Assembly: GCF_004770615.1 (NCBI RefSeq)
Contig: NZ_RQER01000004.1
Coordinates: forward strand, 1 to 64,000
Length of the DNA stretch: 64,000 bases
Direction: 5' to 3'
Source: Leptospira langatensis
GTDB lineage: Bacteria; Spirochaetota; Leptospiria; Leptospirales; Leptospiraceae
The notes under the pieces are model-generated. The model saw nothing but the letters and a program-made list of their open reading frames with translations, was not told the origin of the DNA and ran no database searches. A program made the translations under genes and the position numbers. This document shows positions 17,732 to 26,758 of the stretch, piece after piece. Each line of letters begins with the position of its first letter. Positions within the stretch are counted from its first letter, which is position 1.

Positions 17732-18585
17732 AGAAAAGAACCTATCTCATTATCATTTTTCTTTTTTTCTGTATATTTAAATCTTCTTATGTATTCTCAG
17801 ACACTGTACGTCTGAAAGACGGACGTAGCCTTACGAACGTAAAGAGCAGAATAGAGGGAAAGGTAATCGTCGTCGAAAAAGCGGATGGCTCTAGCCAATC
17901 GTATCCGATCGAATCCTTAAAGGCGATCGAACCGGGAGAAGTGAAACCGAATCCTGCCACCCAACCCTCTAAAAAAGATGCTCCTCAAACGGTTGTGGAG
18001 AAAAAGAAACAAACCGAAATTCCAACTCCTTTAGAAGAGCCTAAACAAGAAGCCGCTCAACCTCCCCCTTATACTCCTCCAAAAAGAAATATTCTCTGGG
18101 CACCTGTTCCATTCTGGTCGGGATTAAATTCGGAGCCCCAGCAAAAATGGGGAGTTCCTATGTCTTTCTTCAAAGGGATTAGTTTCTTATTTGCGATTGC
18201 CTACATGAAGCAACCCGAATCAGCCAGAACTGAAAAGGAAAAGCTAGGACAACTATTACTACTTCGAAGAGCGAATCAAACGAGCGATGAGACCTTACTT
18301 GCCTTTACTTATCTTCGATATAAGAAATTCCAAGACGAAGTATATACTCCAAGCGGTGATAAAAGTATTACAAGAGAACAATACGCAAACAGAGCCCATT
18401 TCGTCCTAGGGCTCTTTGCGGCGGCGGTTTTAATCGATGGATTCCTAACTTGGAAATATTCCTCGAATTTAAGCATTCAAGGCACGCCTGGGTCCAGCGC
18501 CAGATTGAAAGTAACGCCGACAATCGAGTATTTCGGTAGTATGCACTCTTCCGGAATAAAAGCGGAAGCAAGCTTTCTCTTTTAG
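17728..18585 (+). CDS. exported membrane protein of the sigma/FecR operon
   Basis: A 285-residue protein with a signal peptide (~1-25). It starts its mature part with DTVRLKDGRSLTNVKSRIEG, a ~40-residue unit also present at the end of the FecR-like protein; such LKxG units resemble the small beta-folds often found in spirochaetal envelope proteins. A Pro/Lys-rich linker (~75-115) follows, then a part with one or two membrane helices (~145-165, ~220-240) and a final SFLF. ATGA overlap with the FecR-like gene. Function unknown; it may act as the signal input of the sigma system. Confidence 0.65.
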   Translation: MKKRTYLIIIFLFFCIFKSSYVFSDTVRLKDGRSLTNVKSRIEGKVIVVEKADGSSQSYPIESLKAIEPGEVKPNPATQPSKKDAPQTVVEKKKQTEIPTPLEEPKQEAAQPPPYTPPKRNILWAPVPFWSGLNSEPQQKWGVPMSFFKGISFLFAIAYMKQPESARTEKEKLGQLLLLRRANQTSDETLLAFTYLRYKKFQDEVYTPSGDKSITREQYANRAHFVLGLFAAAVLIDGFLTWKYSSNLSIQGTPGSSARLKVTPTIEYFGSMHSSGIKAEASFLF

Positions 18586-18680
18586 CGAATAAATGAAATA
18601 GTTTCCGTTATCATAATACTCTCATTGAAGATGAAATTTGACTTATAGTGAAAAATTACAGATTCAATATGTAAAAAATC

Positions 18681-19604
18681 TCACGCGATACCTCTCTCTC
18701 TTCCCAAAAGTTCTGCCAGGATCACTCCGGTCAGGATCAAGCCGCATCCAAGCAAACTTGTTCCCTCCAAGGTTTCTCCCAAAGTAAAGTAGGCAAGGAT
18801 CGCGGAGAAGACAGGCTCCAAGGAAAAGATCAAACCCGCTCGGGTTGGGGAGATCCCTTGCTGGTACTTGGTTTGTAAGAACGTAGTTCCTACGGAGGAG
18901 ATGATCCCATTGTAAAGAAGAGCGGGCATTACCTTCTCATTCAATTGAACGAACAAGGGTTCGAACCCGCTCGAATCCAAAAGAAAGGCCAGACCAAAAG
19001 AGAATATACTCGTAACCAAAGTCTGAGAGAGAAGAAGGACATCCAGAGGACAGGACCTACTTGCCTTATCCACATAAATAATGTACAAAGAGAAGAAGAA
19101 GGCCCCGCATAAGGTCAATACGTCGCCCAACCGGAAAGATATTATAAATTTATGATCTTCGGTCCATTCAGAGGAAAGGAAGAAAAGGCCGAGCATGACT
19201 ACGATGACTCCCAATAGATTTCCCGAATTCGGCGTCTTCTTCCAGAAGATAGTCTGTAGGATGGGAGTGATAACTACCAGGGTCCCAGTCAAAAATCCGG
19301 ACTTGGTTGCGCTCGTGAATCTAAGACCGACCGTCTCAAAGGCGAATCCTAGGAACATCCAGAAACCTAAGAGAAATGCCAAAAAGTACATTCCCTTGTT
19401 CTCTCTTAGGTTAGGGAATTTGGATTCCTCAGAACGTTGCTTTATAAAAATATAAATTAGAAAAATAAGAGACGCTATGGCAAACCTGATCCCGATGAAC
19501 AAACAGGACGAAACGGAGATCAGGCTCATTTTGGTGGCGGAAAAGGTGCCACCCCAGATCATCGTGCAAAAGATAAGAGCGAATTCGTTCCTATAACGGT
19601 TCAT
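18681..19604 (-). CDS. EamA/DMT family transporter
   Basis: A 307-residue integral membrane protein with about ten helices in two EamA halves. The first half opens with FALIFCTMIWGGTFSATK and the second ends with TLGETLEGTSLLGCGLILTG, both characteristic of the drug/metabolite transporter superfamily. The substrate cannot be inferred. It starts 4 bp after the M14 carboxypeptidase gene on the same strand, so the two form an operon, which might mean export or uptake of peptidase products. Confidence 0.9.
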   Translation of the reverse strand: MNRYRNEFALIFCTMIWGGTFSATKMSLISVSSCLFIGIRFAIASLIFLIYIFIKQRSEESKFPNLRENKGMYFLAFLLGFWMFLGFAFETVGLRFTSATKSGFLTGTLVVITPILQTIFWKKTPNSGNLLGVIVVMLGLFFLSSEWTEDHKFIISFRLGDVLTLCGAFFFSLYIIYVDKASRSCPLDVLLLSQTLVTSIFSFGLAFLLDSSGFEPLFVQLNEKVMPALLYNGIISSVGTTFLQTKYQQGISPTRAGLIFSLEPVFSAILAYFTLGETLEGTSLLGCGLILTGVILAELLGRERGIA

Positions 19605-19608
19605 TATT

Positions 19609-21111
19609 TCATTCTGCCGGATGGATCTTTTTTAAGACCAGATCCAAGGCAACCCAGGACTTCCAAGTATTTCCTTCCCAATACAAAGTCTCGTAACCAT
19701 CCTTTTGGATCCGCATCCTTATTTTCTTTAAATGAGGGAAAGTCTGAAAATAGATCCCGTCCTCTTTTCTGGAGTTCCTGGTTTCCCCATGATAGAAATG
19801 CAAGTTTTCATAGATTACGTTTGCAGACAAAGGGTGGCCCGACTCGTCTTTGATCCTTAAATACAATTTATTCCCTTCTAAGATCTCTTCCAGTACCAGG
19901 CTCCAAGCGGGGCGTAAGGATTCCATGATCTTGGGAACATCCGCATACGGAGGATTCAAATGAGAAGACTCTAACAAATAAGCAAGCGTTCCATACTTAA
20001 AGAAATAATAATCCTGGTCTACTCCATCCACTCCGTAGATATTCTTTCTTGCGGAAAACTTTCGAACAGGGTTCTTACTCTCTACGGCGCTCGCAATCCT
20101 TTCCCCCAGATCCCAAACCAGATCCGGCTCGGGATTCACCGTTCCGTCGATCGTATAAGGAACGAGTAGACAATTCGCGAACGCATGATAACTGATGGAA
20201 GCGGCAAACCTTTCCTTCTCCGCCAATGCCATCATAGCCTGGGTCTCCGGCTCCGAGCCGGGAAAGGGTCCACGATAAAAAACGCTAGATGGAACAGAAG
20301 AAGTTTGGTTGGATTTTGTCTTTCCCCATTCGAAAGGATAATTGCGATTGATATCCACTCCCAAGTGTTCCTTTTCCGAAAGAGACCCTCTTCCGTTCTT
20401 TCTCCCCATCGCCAGATTCTCATGCCAGAAAATGCGGGAGCCGTCCGGATTTACGATGGGCACAACCCAGATCTTCAACTTAGAAAGAAGGCTCGAATTC
20501 TTCCTCTTAGCGGCTAATATCTCATAGATCACATCGTAGCAATGCTCTATGGAAACTACCTCGTTGGAATGATGAGCGCAATTGAATAAGACGGAAACTT
20601 TCTTCTCATCAGGGACATGAAGGTCCGTCAAGACAATTGCCGGGATCTCCCTTCCTCGACTGGATCTACCTATGATCCGAAAAGAAGAATGATCCGGAAA
20701 CAACCGACTCACCCAAAATAGATAATGGGAATTTAATACGTTGTCCTTATAACCCTTACGTATATCGCCTAACGCGAATACCGACTCGGAGAGAGCGTCC
20801 TGGTAATTCCCAGAATAATATTTAAAAGGAAGGCTTTTGGAGAGACTGATCCCTTCTCTCGGAAATCCGTATTGCTTTACTTCTTCTTTCGAAAGGACCG
20901 CATACTGAATATCCTTTTCTATATAGGAGAAAGGTACCTTGCCTTCTGTGATCCTCAGAAACTCGTCCTTTGCACCTTTTTCGATCCGGATCAAAGAATG
21001 ATAAGAAGGATCGTTTAAGGGTCTTGCAGGAATAGTCTCTCTCAAGGAGCAAGAGAGTAGAAATGCTGATAAAGAAGAGAAGAAGAGTAAGAACCGAACG
21101 AAACCGGACAC
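19609..21111 (-). CDS. M14-family zinc carboxypeptidase (lipoprotein)
   Basis: A 500-residue exported metallopeptidase. Lipobox FLLSC puts lipidated Cys at 21. The zinc ligands are visible as H181-x-x-E184 in AHHSNE, with the third His at about 309 (SISYH). Substrate-binding DINRNYPF lies at 253-260, and catalytic Glu381 is in YLLESSHLNP. A C-terminal transthyretin-like beta domain (~400-500) follows, as in carboxypeptidase D/N-type enzymes. It probably trims C-terminal residues from peptides or peptidoglycan in the periplasm or at the surface. Co-transcribed with the DMT transporter. Confidence 0.9.
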   Translation of the reverse strand: MSGFVRFLLFFSSLSAFLLSCSLRETIPARPLNDPSYHSLIRIEKGAKDEFLRITEGKVPFSYIEKDIQYAVLSKEEVKQYGFPREGISLSKSLPFKYYSGNYQDALSESVFALGDIRKGYKDNVLNSHYLFWVSRLFPDHSSFRIIGRSSRGREIPAIVLTDLHVPDEKKVSVLFNCAHHSNEVVSIEHCYDVIYEILAAKRKNSSLLSKLKIWVVPIVNPDGSRIFWHENLAMGRKNGRGSLSEKEHLGVDINRNYPFEWGKTKSNQTSSVPSSVFYRGPFPGSEPETQAMMALAEKERFAASISYHAFANCLLVPYTIDGTVNPEPDLVWDLGERIASAVESKNPVRKFSARKNIYGVDGVDQDYYFFKYGTLAYLLESSHLNPPYADVPKIMESLRPAWSLVLEEILEGNKLYLRIKDESGHPLSANVIYENLHFYHGETRNSRKEDGIYFQTFPHLKKIRMRIQKDGYETLYWEGNTWKSWVALDLVLKKIHPAE

Positions 21112-21221
21112 TGTCGTAAAGTTTTAGAAGAAGATGGAAGAAGAAAAGAAAGAATTCTTTGTAGTCTTAGAATTTCACCGGATGAGATCCCCGTGGAATT
21201 CCATCCGATGCATCATAAGAT

Positions 21222-21668
21222 CTATTTTTTGACCCAGAACTGAGAACGGCCAATGAGAGAGAAACCCACATATCCGCGGACTTCCAATTTCTTACCGCCC
21301 TCGACGGCTTTCAAATTGCATTTGTACCAAACTCCGTCGTTCGGATCCAGAATACGTCCACCGGACCACTTGTCTCCTTCCGGACCAAGGCCTTTGATAA
21401 TCACCATGCCGAGCACAGGCTTATCTTTCTCCGCTCCGTCGCATTCCGTGCAACGAGCAGGCTTTCCGTCCTTATCGTTCGGATCCACAAGGGTCAATAT
21501 CTTACCGAAGATCTTTCCGCCTTGCTCGTAGATCTCGACAGTGGATTCTTCTTTTCCGTTATCGCTGAATGTTCTCCAAACTCCAGTAACAGGAGCCGGA
21601 TCGGCGGACAATCCTACATACGCGAAAAGAAATAAAATGGATAAAATAGACAGTCTGATTCTCTTCAC
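21222..21668 (-). CDS. DUF2147 family exported protein, copy 1
   Basis: A 148-residue protein with a signal peptide cleaved near GLSA-DP. The mature part has the DUF2147 pattern: GVWRT near the start, KIFGKI, then CTECDGAEKDKPVLGM and the closing VRGYVGFSLIGRSQFWVK. The conserved Cys-x-x-Cys may form a disulfide or bind metal. DUF2147 proteins are small beta-barrels of unknown role in the envelope. It is a tandem paralogue of the gene just upstream, and the start has GAGGTGA ahead. Confidence 0.9.
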   Translation of the reverse strand: MKRIRLSILSILFLFAYVGLSADPAPVTGVWRTFSDNGKEESTVEIYEQGGKIFGKILTLVDPNDKDGKPARCTECDGAEKDKPVLGMVIIKGLGPEGDKWSGGRILDPNDGVWYKCNLKAVEGGKKLEVRGYVGFSLIGRSQFWVKK

Positions 21669-21694
21669 GAATCACCTCTTATACATTGAAATGA

Positions 21695-21715
21695 AACGGG
21701 GAAGATCTCCCCGTT
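21695..21715 (-). terminator. hairpin between the two DUF2147 genes
   Basis: AACGGGGA and TCCCCGTT form a perfect 8-bp stem with a 5-base loop, 12 bp past the end of the upstream DUF2147 gene. On the minus strand it is followed by a moderately T-rich run (TTTCATTTC). It fits a weak intrinsic terminator or attenuator that would separate expression of the two copies. Confidence 0.5.
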
Positions 21716-21727
21716 CGGATCGCATGA

Positions 21728-22177
21728 TTATTTCTTCAGCCAGGTTTGGGTTCTTCCAATTAGGGCGAATCCGATAAACCCGCGAACGTTTAATTTCGCA
21801 CCGCCGTCTACGGCTTTTAATTTACATTTATATGTTTTACCGTTGTTCGGATCCATGATGGTTCCTCCGGTATATTCGTCACCGTCAGCGCTCAAGCCTT
21901 TGATGATGACTAGACCGACAACAGGTTTGTCCTTATCTGCACCTTCACATTTGGTACAAACTTTAGGTTTACCGTCTTTGTCGTTTGGTTCTCTTAAGCT
22001 TGCGATCTTACCATAGATCTTTCCGCCTTGCTCATAGAGCTCCACTGTGGACTTCTCTTGCTTATCTTCGTCATCAATGGTCTTCCATTTTCCGACTACT
22101 GGAGCTGGATCTGCAAACGCCGATTCACCCACTAAGAAAGCCGCCAAAACGACAAATAGAACGAGTGATTTTCTCAT
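21728..22177 (-). CDS. DUF2147 family exported protein, copy 2
   Basis: A 149-residue paralogue of the gene at 21222 with the same layout: signal peptide ending near SAFA-DP, GKWKT, KIYGKI, CTKCEGADKDKPVVGL and the closing FIGFALIGRTQTWLKK. The two proteins are highly similar along their full length, which indicates local tandem duplication. The DUF2147 role is unknown. Upstream (22178-22386) is an AT-rich 209-bp gap that should hold divergent promoters. Confidence 0.9.
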   Translation of the reverse strand: MRKSLVLFVVLAAFLVGESAFADPAPVVGKWKTIDDEDKQEKSTVELYEQGGKIYGKIASLREPNDKDGKPKVCTKCEGADKDKPVVGLVIIKGLSADGDEYTGGTIMDPNNGKTYKCKLKAVDGGAKLNVRGFIGFALIGRTQTWLKK

Positions 22178-22386
22178 CTTAGATTAACCTCTTAACGTTT
22201 CTGTTGAAATCGGTTATATTTCGCGCGAATTAGAAGCAAGCAAGCAACTTTCTAGAATAGGCTTTTTTTGCTAAAAAAACTAGGTTCTGGTGCATCTAAA
22301 TTGGGATTTTCCGTAAAATAAAGCACGTCAGATAGGTTAATATAAGTAGAACTCCAGAGATTTTCTGTAATTTTGGACGTAACCCT

Positions 22387-23535
22387 ATGCTTTCCAGGAC
22401 CTATTTCCTTCCTATCTCCCTCATATTAGCGATCGGTTTATTGGCTCTGTCTTGCACGAATAAGAGCAAGAATTCCGATCAGGATAACAAACTTGCACTA
22501 GGCCTCTTAATCCAGAACGATAAGGTAGGAGAAGCATTGACCTCCGCATTCGATCCGGTCTCCGGTTCTATGGAAGGGTTAAGCGGGGAAGGAGCTTCTA
22601 CCGCTCTCTACAGGACCAAGCCGGCATTCGGCGAAGAGGTCGCTTATACATTCTATAAACTTTGGCAGAAGGGACCGAGCCTAGGGGAATTACAGGCGTA
22701 CAATATCTCTTTCGATTGCCTGGGTGGAGGAGATTACCAAAGACAGGTGTACTCCACCGATACGAACGCATACGATTTCATTGATTACTTCCTGAACGGA
22801 AATCATCCTTCTTCTTCTTTCTTCGCTTCTAAGGATTTTCAGAATTGCAAATTCCTACCGTTCACAAGTTGGAAAATCGACGGAGTCTCTGAGAATATTT
22901 GGAGCGGATTATCTTCTTCTTCTCCTTTCGTGCAGAACGGAACTGTCTTAAAGATCGGGATCAATAGGACCATAGAAAATTCTTCTAGGGGAATAAGTTA
23001 CAAAGTCACAGGCTCCGGTTCCGCTCTCACCTACGGCGCGGGATCCCCTACTACAAATCTGGCTTACACTCTTACTTGGAATAATATACTTACGGGACAG
23101 ATGTCCGGAATTTCTTCTTACTCTCAGGATGTCTCCGTCTTGAGAGAAGCTTACTCCGGCGCGGACCTAGTCTACTCTCATGCGATTACTACTCCAAGCT
23201 CCTTGCAGTACGGAGCGGATAAGAGCGACTCGAATCCTCTTTCCTGGTACAGACTCTGGAGTGCGGGCAGCATCCAAGTCCAACATGTCGAAGAGAATTT
23301 TACTCTCTTGGTATCGGTCACTTCTCCTGTGAAATGGAAATACGTGGATTGCCTTCCTAAGTCGGGAGAAGTTTCCTTTACTCTGAGCGGAAGTTTAACC
23401 GGCTCAGGGGTCATGAGTTTCAGCAACGGATCCGGGCATTATACATACAGTGTAACGGATGCGGACGGAAATTCTTCCTCAGGAAACGGATCAGTGGACT
23501 TTTCTTCCTGCGCTGTGCCACTCATTCTTCTTTAG
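22387..23535 (+). CDS. putative lipoprotein, paralogue of 15013-16050
   Basis: A 382-residue lipoprotein whose leader ends in LLALSC. It shares with the protein at 15013 the blocks CLGGGDYQRQV, CKFLPF, SSSSPFVQNGTVLKIGINRT and a late CLPKSGEVSFTLSGSLTG. The mature domain is beta-rich with few Cys. I recognise no named family. Conservation of the Cys positions in both copies suggests disulfides in a secreted fold. It is a single gene followed 88 bp on by the SUMF1-like gene. Confidence 0.75.
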   Translation: MLSRTYFLPISLILAIGLLALSCTNKSKNSDQDNKLALGLLIQNDKVGEALTSAFDPVSGSMEGLSGEGASTALYRTKPAFGEEVAYTFYKLWQKGPSLGELQAYNISFDCLGGGDYQRQVYSTDTNAYDFIDYFLNGNHPSSSFFASKDFQNCKFLPFTSWKIDGVSENIWSGLSSSSPFVQNGTVLKIGINRTIENSSRGISYKVTGSGSALTYGAGSPTTNLAYTLTWNNILTGQMSGISSYSQDVSVLREAYSGADLVYSHAITTPSSLQYGADKSDSNPLSWYRLWSAGSIQVQHVEENFTLLVSVTSPVKWKYVDCLPKSGEVSFTLSGSLTGSGVMSFSNGSGHYTYSVTDADGNSSSGNGSVDFSSCAVPLILL

Positions 23536-23623
23536 TCCGAACGAAGAATTCAAAAAATAGAATGCATAACTCGCGAATTTTTCTCTTGCAGAAGTAAGAG
23601 TAGGCAAGAAATATCTGGAGAAG

Positions 23624-24529
23624 GTGCATTCTTTTCTCCGCCAAATGAATTCTTTTCGTCCGATTCATTTCACATTCCTAATCCTATCTCTCGCATTCTT
23701 ACTCGCACCTCATCTATTAGGAGCCCCCGATCCTAAAAAGCCCTGTTTCGGAAAAAGGATCAAGGGAATGCAATGCATTCCCGCAGGAGAATTCATTCGC
23801 GGAAGCAATAAGCACGATGCGGACGAAATGCCGGAGCAGAAGATCTATATCAGCGACTTCTTCATGGATCTGTACGAGGTCACAAACGAGGACTTCAGCA
23901 AATGTATAGAAGACGGATCCTGTAAGGAATGTCTCTACAACGGGACCTGCGATACCATAGGTCCAGCGTACGGAGAAATTTATTTAAAACCGAAACAGCC
24001 TGTGCTCGGAGTGAGTTGGTATACTGCCAAAGAATATTGCGAATGGGCAGGCAAAAGACTCCCCACGGAAGCGGAATGGGAAAAGGCGGCCCGAGGTCCC
24101 AAAGGAAATCTGTACCCTTGGGGAAATAAGACCGCAAATTGCAGACTAGCAGTCATAGAGGAAGGCAATCGGAAAGGTTGCGTTTCCCGAAAATTAGATC
24201 CTCCTAATTTAATGCCCACCGCTCCTGTAGGTTCCCGACCGGCAGGAATGTACGGACTATTCGATATGGCGGGAAATTCCTGGGAATGGGTACAGGATTG
24301 GTATTCGGAAAGTTATGCGGCATGCGGAGATTCCTGTAGAGGAAAAGATCCAAAGGGGCCTTGCAATGGAGAAGAACCCTGTCCCGGTTTTACCAGAAAG
24401 ATCCTAAAGGGGGGCTCTTGGTGGTGGCCTGCCGAATACGCAAGGGGTTCCAAAAGAAGGTCCCATGTCCCTCAGAATTTCCCGGAATACCACCATTTCG
24501 GATTTCGTTGCGCTAAAGATCCAGGCTAG
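23624..24529 (+). CDS. SUMF1/FGE-sulfatase-domain protein, probably non-catalytic
   Basis: A 301-residue exported protein: signal peptide (~1-35), then a formylglycine-generating-enzyme fold with typical blocks MQCIPAGEFIRGSNKHDADE, VSWYTAKEYCEWAGKRLPTE, AEWEKAARGPKGNLYPWGN, MAGNSWEWVQDW and KGGSWWWPAEYARGS. True FGEs need a Cys pair near the C-terminus that binds copper. Here the region after GGSW has Ala/Arg, and only RCA at the end carries a Cys, so it is likely a binding or scaffold protein. GTG start; an ATG at 23645 is an alternative. Confidence 0.82.
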   Translation: MHSFLRQMNSFRPIHFTFLILSLAFLLAPHLLGAPDPKKPCFGKRIKGMQCIPAGEFIRGSNKHDADEMPEQKIYISDFFMDLYEVTNEDFSKCIEDGSCKECLYNGTCDTIGPAYGEIYLKPKQPVLGVSWYTAKEYCEWAGKRLPTEAEWEKAARGPKGNLYPWGNKTANCRLAVIEEGNRKGCVSRKLDPPNLMPTAPVGSRPAGMYGLFDMAGNSWEWVQDWYSESYAACGDSCRGKDPKGPCNGEEPCPGFTRKILKGGSWWWPAEYARGSKRRSHVPQNFPEYHHFGFRCAKDPG

Positions 24530-24598
24530 TAAAAAGCTTTACCAACTCGAGGCAGTTTCGGAAAAAATTATGTAAGAGCTCAAAAGGGCTCATGCGAA

Positions 24599-26692
24599 AT
24601 GAAAACGAAACTTAATTTGAAACGGACAGTTTCTGGACCGTTGCTATTCCTTTGTGGAATAGCGCTTTGCCTACGCATAGAGGCCCAGGAACCTAAAACA
24701 CTTACCACAAAATGGGACCCCGCTCACGGGCCCTACGAACTCTCGGACTGGGTCTTTACCCAATTGCCAGTAGGTTCTCCTTTAACCAAGGCATTCGCCT
24801 TCGAAAAATTCCAAGACCCGGATCTAAACGAACTCGGATCAAGTTCGGCGAATATCCCGATCCTAAGTCCCTCGAGGATCGGAGACCTGGATCGCTTCGA
24901 CAAGGATCTCACCTACGTATTCCTACATTCGGTCACAAAGAAGAAAGAAGACGAAGATATATTACTTTCCGCTTATATACCTTTTTGTCCCTCTAGATGT
25001 TTTTTTAGCGTACAATCCAAAGGACCTAATCAAACCATCGTTCCTTCCGAACTCAAAGAGTCCGCTAAACCAAGGATCGTACCGATCGCTTCTCAAAGCG
25101 AAGAGGTCATTCTCGCACTTTCCCTATTCGCCTTCGAAGGTCCGAGGAGCATTCTGGGAAATCCGATCATAGGGACGGTCTCGGAGATCCAAACAGTCTA
25201 TCTATTAAAGGCCTTGCGTGTATTGCTCTTCAGCGTACTAGAGCTATTCTCTTTCGTATTCTTTGCCTTCATATACATACGAAGAAGAACAGATAAGTTC
25301 AATCTTTCCTTCGCTCTTCTCAATCTCTCTATGGCAATCTGGTATCCGTCCTATGAAGGATGGACCCAGTACTTGGTGGATTCTCCCTGGATCTGGGTCA
25401 TTTTCGGTTACTCCTTAGGCGCCTTCTTGCCCATACTCTTTTACGAGTTCACGATCGGTATCTTCCAAGCCAAAGCAGGTAAACTCGGAAGATTTCTACA
25501 GTTCCTTTTTATCCTACTTACGATCTGGCCCACTTTAGAATATTCGATCATAGGAGGACATCCTTACTTCGGAAAATACGCATTTCAAACTTTTCTAATA
25601 GTGTTGGTCTTCTTTTATGGGAACACTCTCTATATTTTCTACAGATACAGGAGATCCAGTATCCTATCTTATCCCTGGGTTGTTTCCGGGCTTATTCTAG
25701 TTGCAGTGTCTTCTTTCTATACTGTCTTAAGTTTTGCGGGATTTAGCAAGTCCCAGCCTTGGGTAAACGAAAGCTTTCTTGGACTTACCTTATTATTCAG
25801 TCTGGCATTAGCCAAAAGATACGCCGAAGTATTCCGAGCTCTGGAAAAATCCCAACTCAAGTTGAAATTATTGAACGAATCCCTGGAATCCAAGGTAGTA
25901 GAGAGGACCAGGATCATAGAATTACAAAAAGCAGAGCTGGTACAGAAAGGAAGGATCCTAGAAAAGGATCTATCCATCGCTGGAAAAATACAAAATGCAT
26001 TATTGCCTCGAGAACTTCCTGTCATTTCGAACGCAAGCATCTCCTATAGATACCTACCCATGATGGAAGTAGGAGGAGATCTGTTGGACGCATTGTACGA
26101 TCCAAAAACGAATTGCCTGGGAATGTTTATCGGAGATGTAACCGGACACGGGGTATCCGCAGCCTTACTCGCTTCCATGCTCAAGATGACATTGGGCGAA
26201 TGGTCAAAAAGATTAGCGGATCCTTCTTCCCTTCTGTTGCATATCAGAGAACAATTCGAAGGAAAGTTAGACGGTCATTTTATCACAGCGACCCTGGTCA
26301 CGCTGGATCTGAATAGCGGACAGGCATTGATCGCAAACGCAGGCCATCCGGAATGTCTGATTCTAAGAAAGAAAGGAAAAGTCGAATTTTACAGACCGAA
26401 GGGAGTCGCGATCTACGAAGCATTCCCCACTACTTACCAAACGGAAGCAGTAGAACTTTTTCCGGGAGATAAGATCGTTCTTTATACGGATGGGATCCCA
26501 GATTCCAGAAATTCAGAAGGAGAATTTTTCGGAGAGGATCGACTGGCGAATATTCTCGAGAAAAATTCCGAAGCCTCTCCGGAAACACTTTGCGATTTCG
26601 TAATGAAGGGAGTGCAATCTTTTCAGGGAGAATCCCAACTGCAAGACGATATGGCCTTATTGGTGGTGGAGTTTTCAGGAAAATCGGAATAG
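24599..26692 (+). CDS. 7TM membrane protein with SpoIIE-type PP2C phosphatase domain (copy 1)
   Basis: A 697-residue sensor. After a signal-like helix comes an extracytoplasmic region (~30-195), then about seven membrane helices (~200-410), a coiled coil (~415-470: LKLLNESLESKVVERTRIIE) and a SpoIIE/PP2C phosphatase domain (~480-695). The domain has metal-binding acidic motifs MMEVGGDLLDAL and GDVTGHGVSAALLASM, with a late LYTDGIPDSRN and DDMALLVVEF. Such proteins dephosphorylate anti-sigma-antagonist-like partners. It is a clear paralogue of the gene at 30802, and the two bracket the Nif11 region. Confidence 0.9.
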   Translation: MKTKLNLKRTVSGPLLFLCGIALCLRIEAQEPKTLTTKWDPAHGPYELSDWVFTQLPVGSPLTKAFAFEKFQDPDLNELGSSSANIPILSPSRIGDLDRFDKDLTYVFLHSVTKKKEDEDILLSAYIPFCPSRCFFSVQSKGPNQTIVPSELKESAKPRIVPIASQSEEVILALSLFAFEGPRSILGNPIIGTVSEIQTVYLLKALRVLLFSVLELFSFVFFAFIYIRRRTDKFNLSFALLNLSMAIWYPSYEGWTQYLVDSPWIWVIFGYSLGAFLPILFYEFTIGIFQAKAGKLGRFLQFLFILLTIWPTLEYSIIGGHPYFGKYAFQTFLIVLVFFYGNTLYIFYRYRRSSILSYPWVVSGLILVAVSSFYTVLSFAGFSKSQPWVNESFLGLTLLFSLALAKRYAEVFRALEKSQLKLKLLNESLESKVVERTRIIELQKAELVQKGRILEKDLSIAGKIQNALLPRELPVISNASISYRYLPMMEVGGDLLDALYDPKTNCLGMFIGDVTGHGVSAALLASMLKMTLGEWSKRLADPSSLLLHIREQFEGKLDGHFITATLVTLDLNSGQALIANAGHPECLILRKKGKVEFYRPKGVAIYEAFPTTYQTEAVELFPGDKIVLYTDGIPDSRNSEGEFFGEDRLANILEKNSEASPETLCDFVMKGVQSFQGESQLQDDMALLVVEFSGKSE

Positions 26693-26700
26693 AAAGTCGG

Positions 26701-26758
26701 AACCAAGCCCAGGATCGATCACTCGTTCCGACGCGACGATCTCAGGCGGGGCTTGGTT
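26701..26758. terminator. 10-bp inverted repeat between convergent genes
   Basis: AACCAAGCCC (26701-26710) pairs perfectly with GGGCTTGGTT (26749-26758) around a 38-base loop. It lies between the phosphatase gene (ends 26692) and the 3' end of the isoprenoid-synthase-like gene, whose last codons it covers. It is a candidate bidirectional terminator, although no clear T-run follows and the loop is long. Confidence 0.35.
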
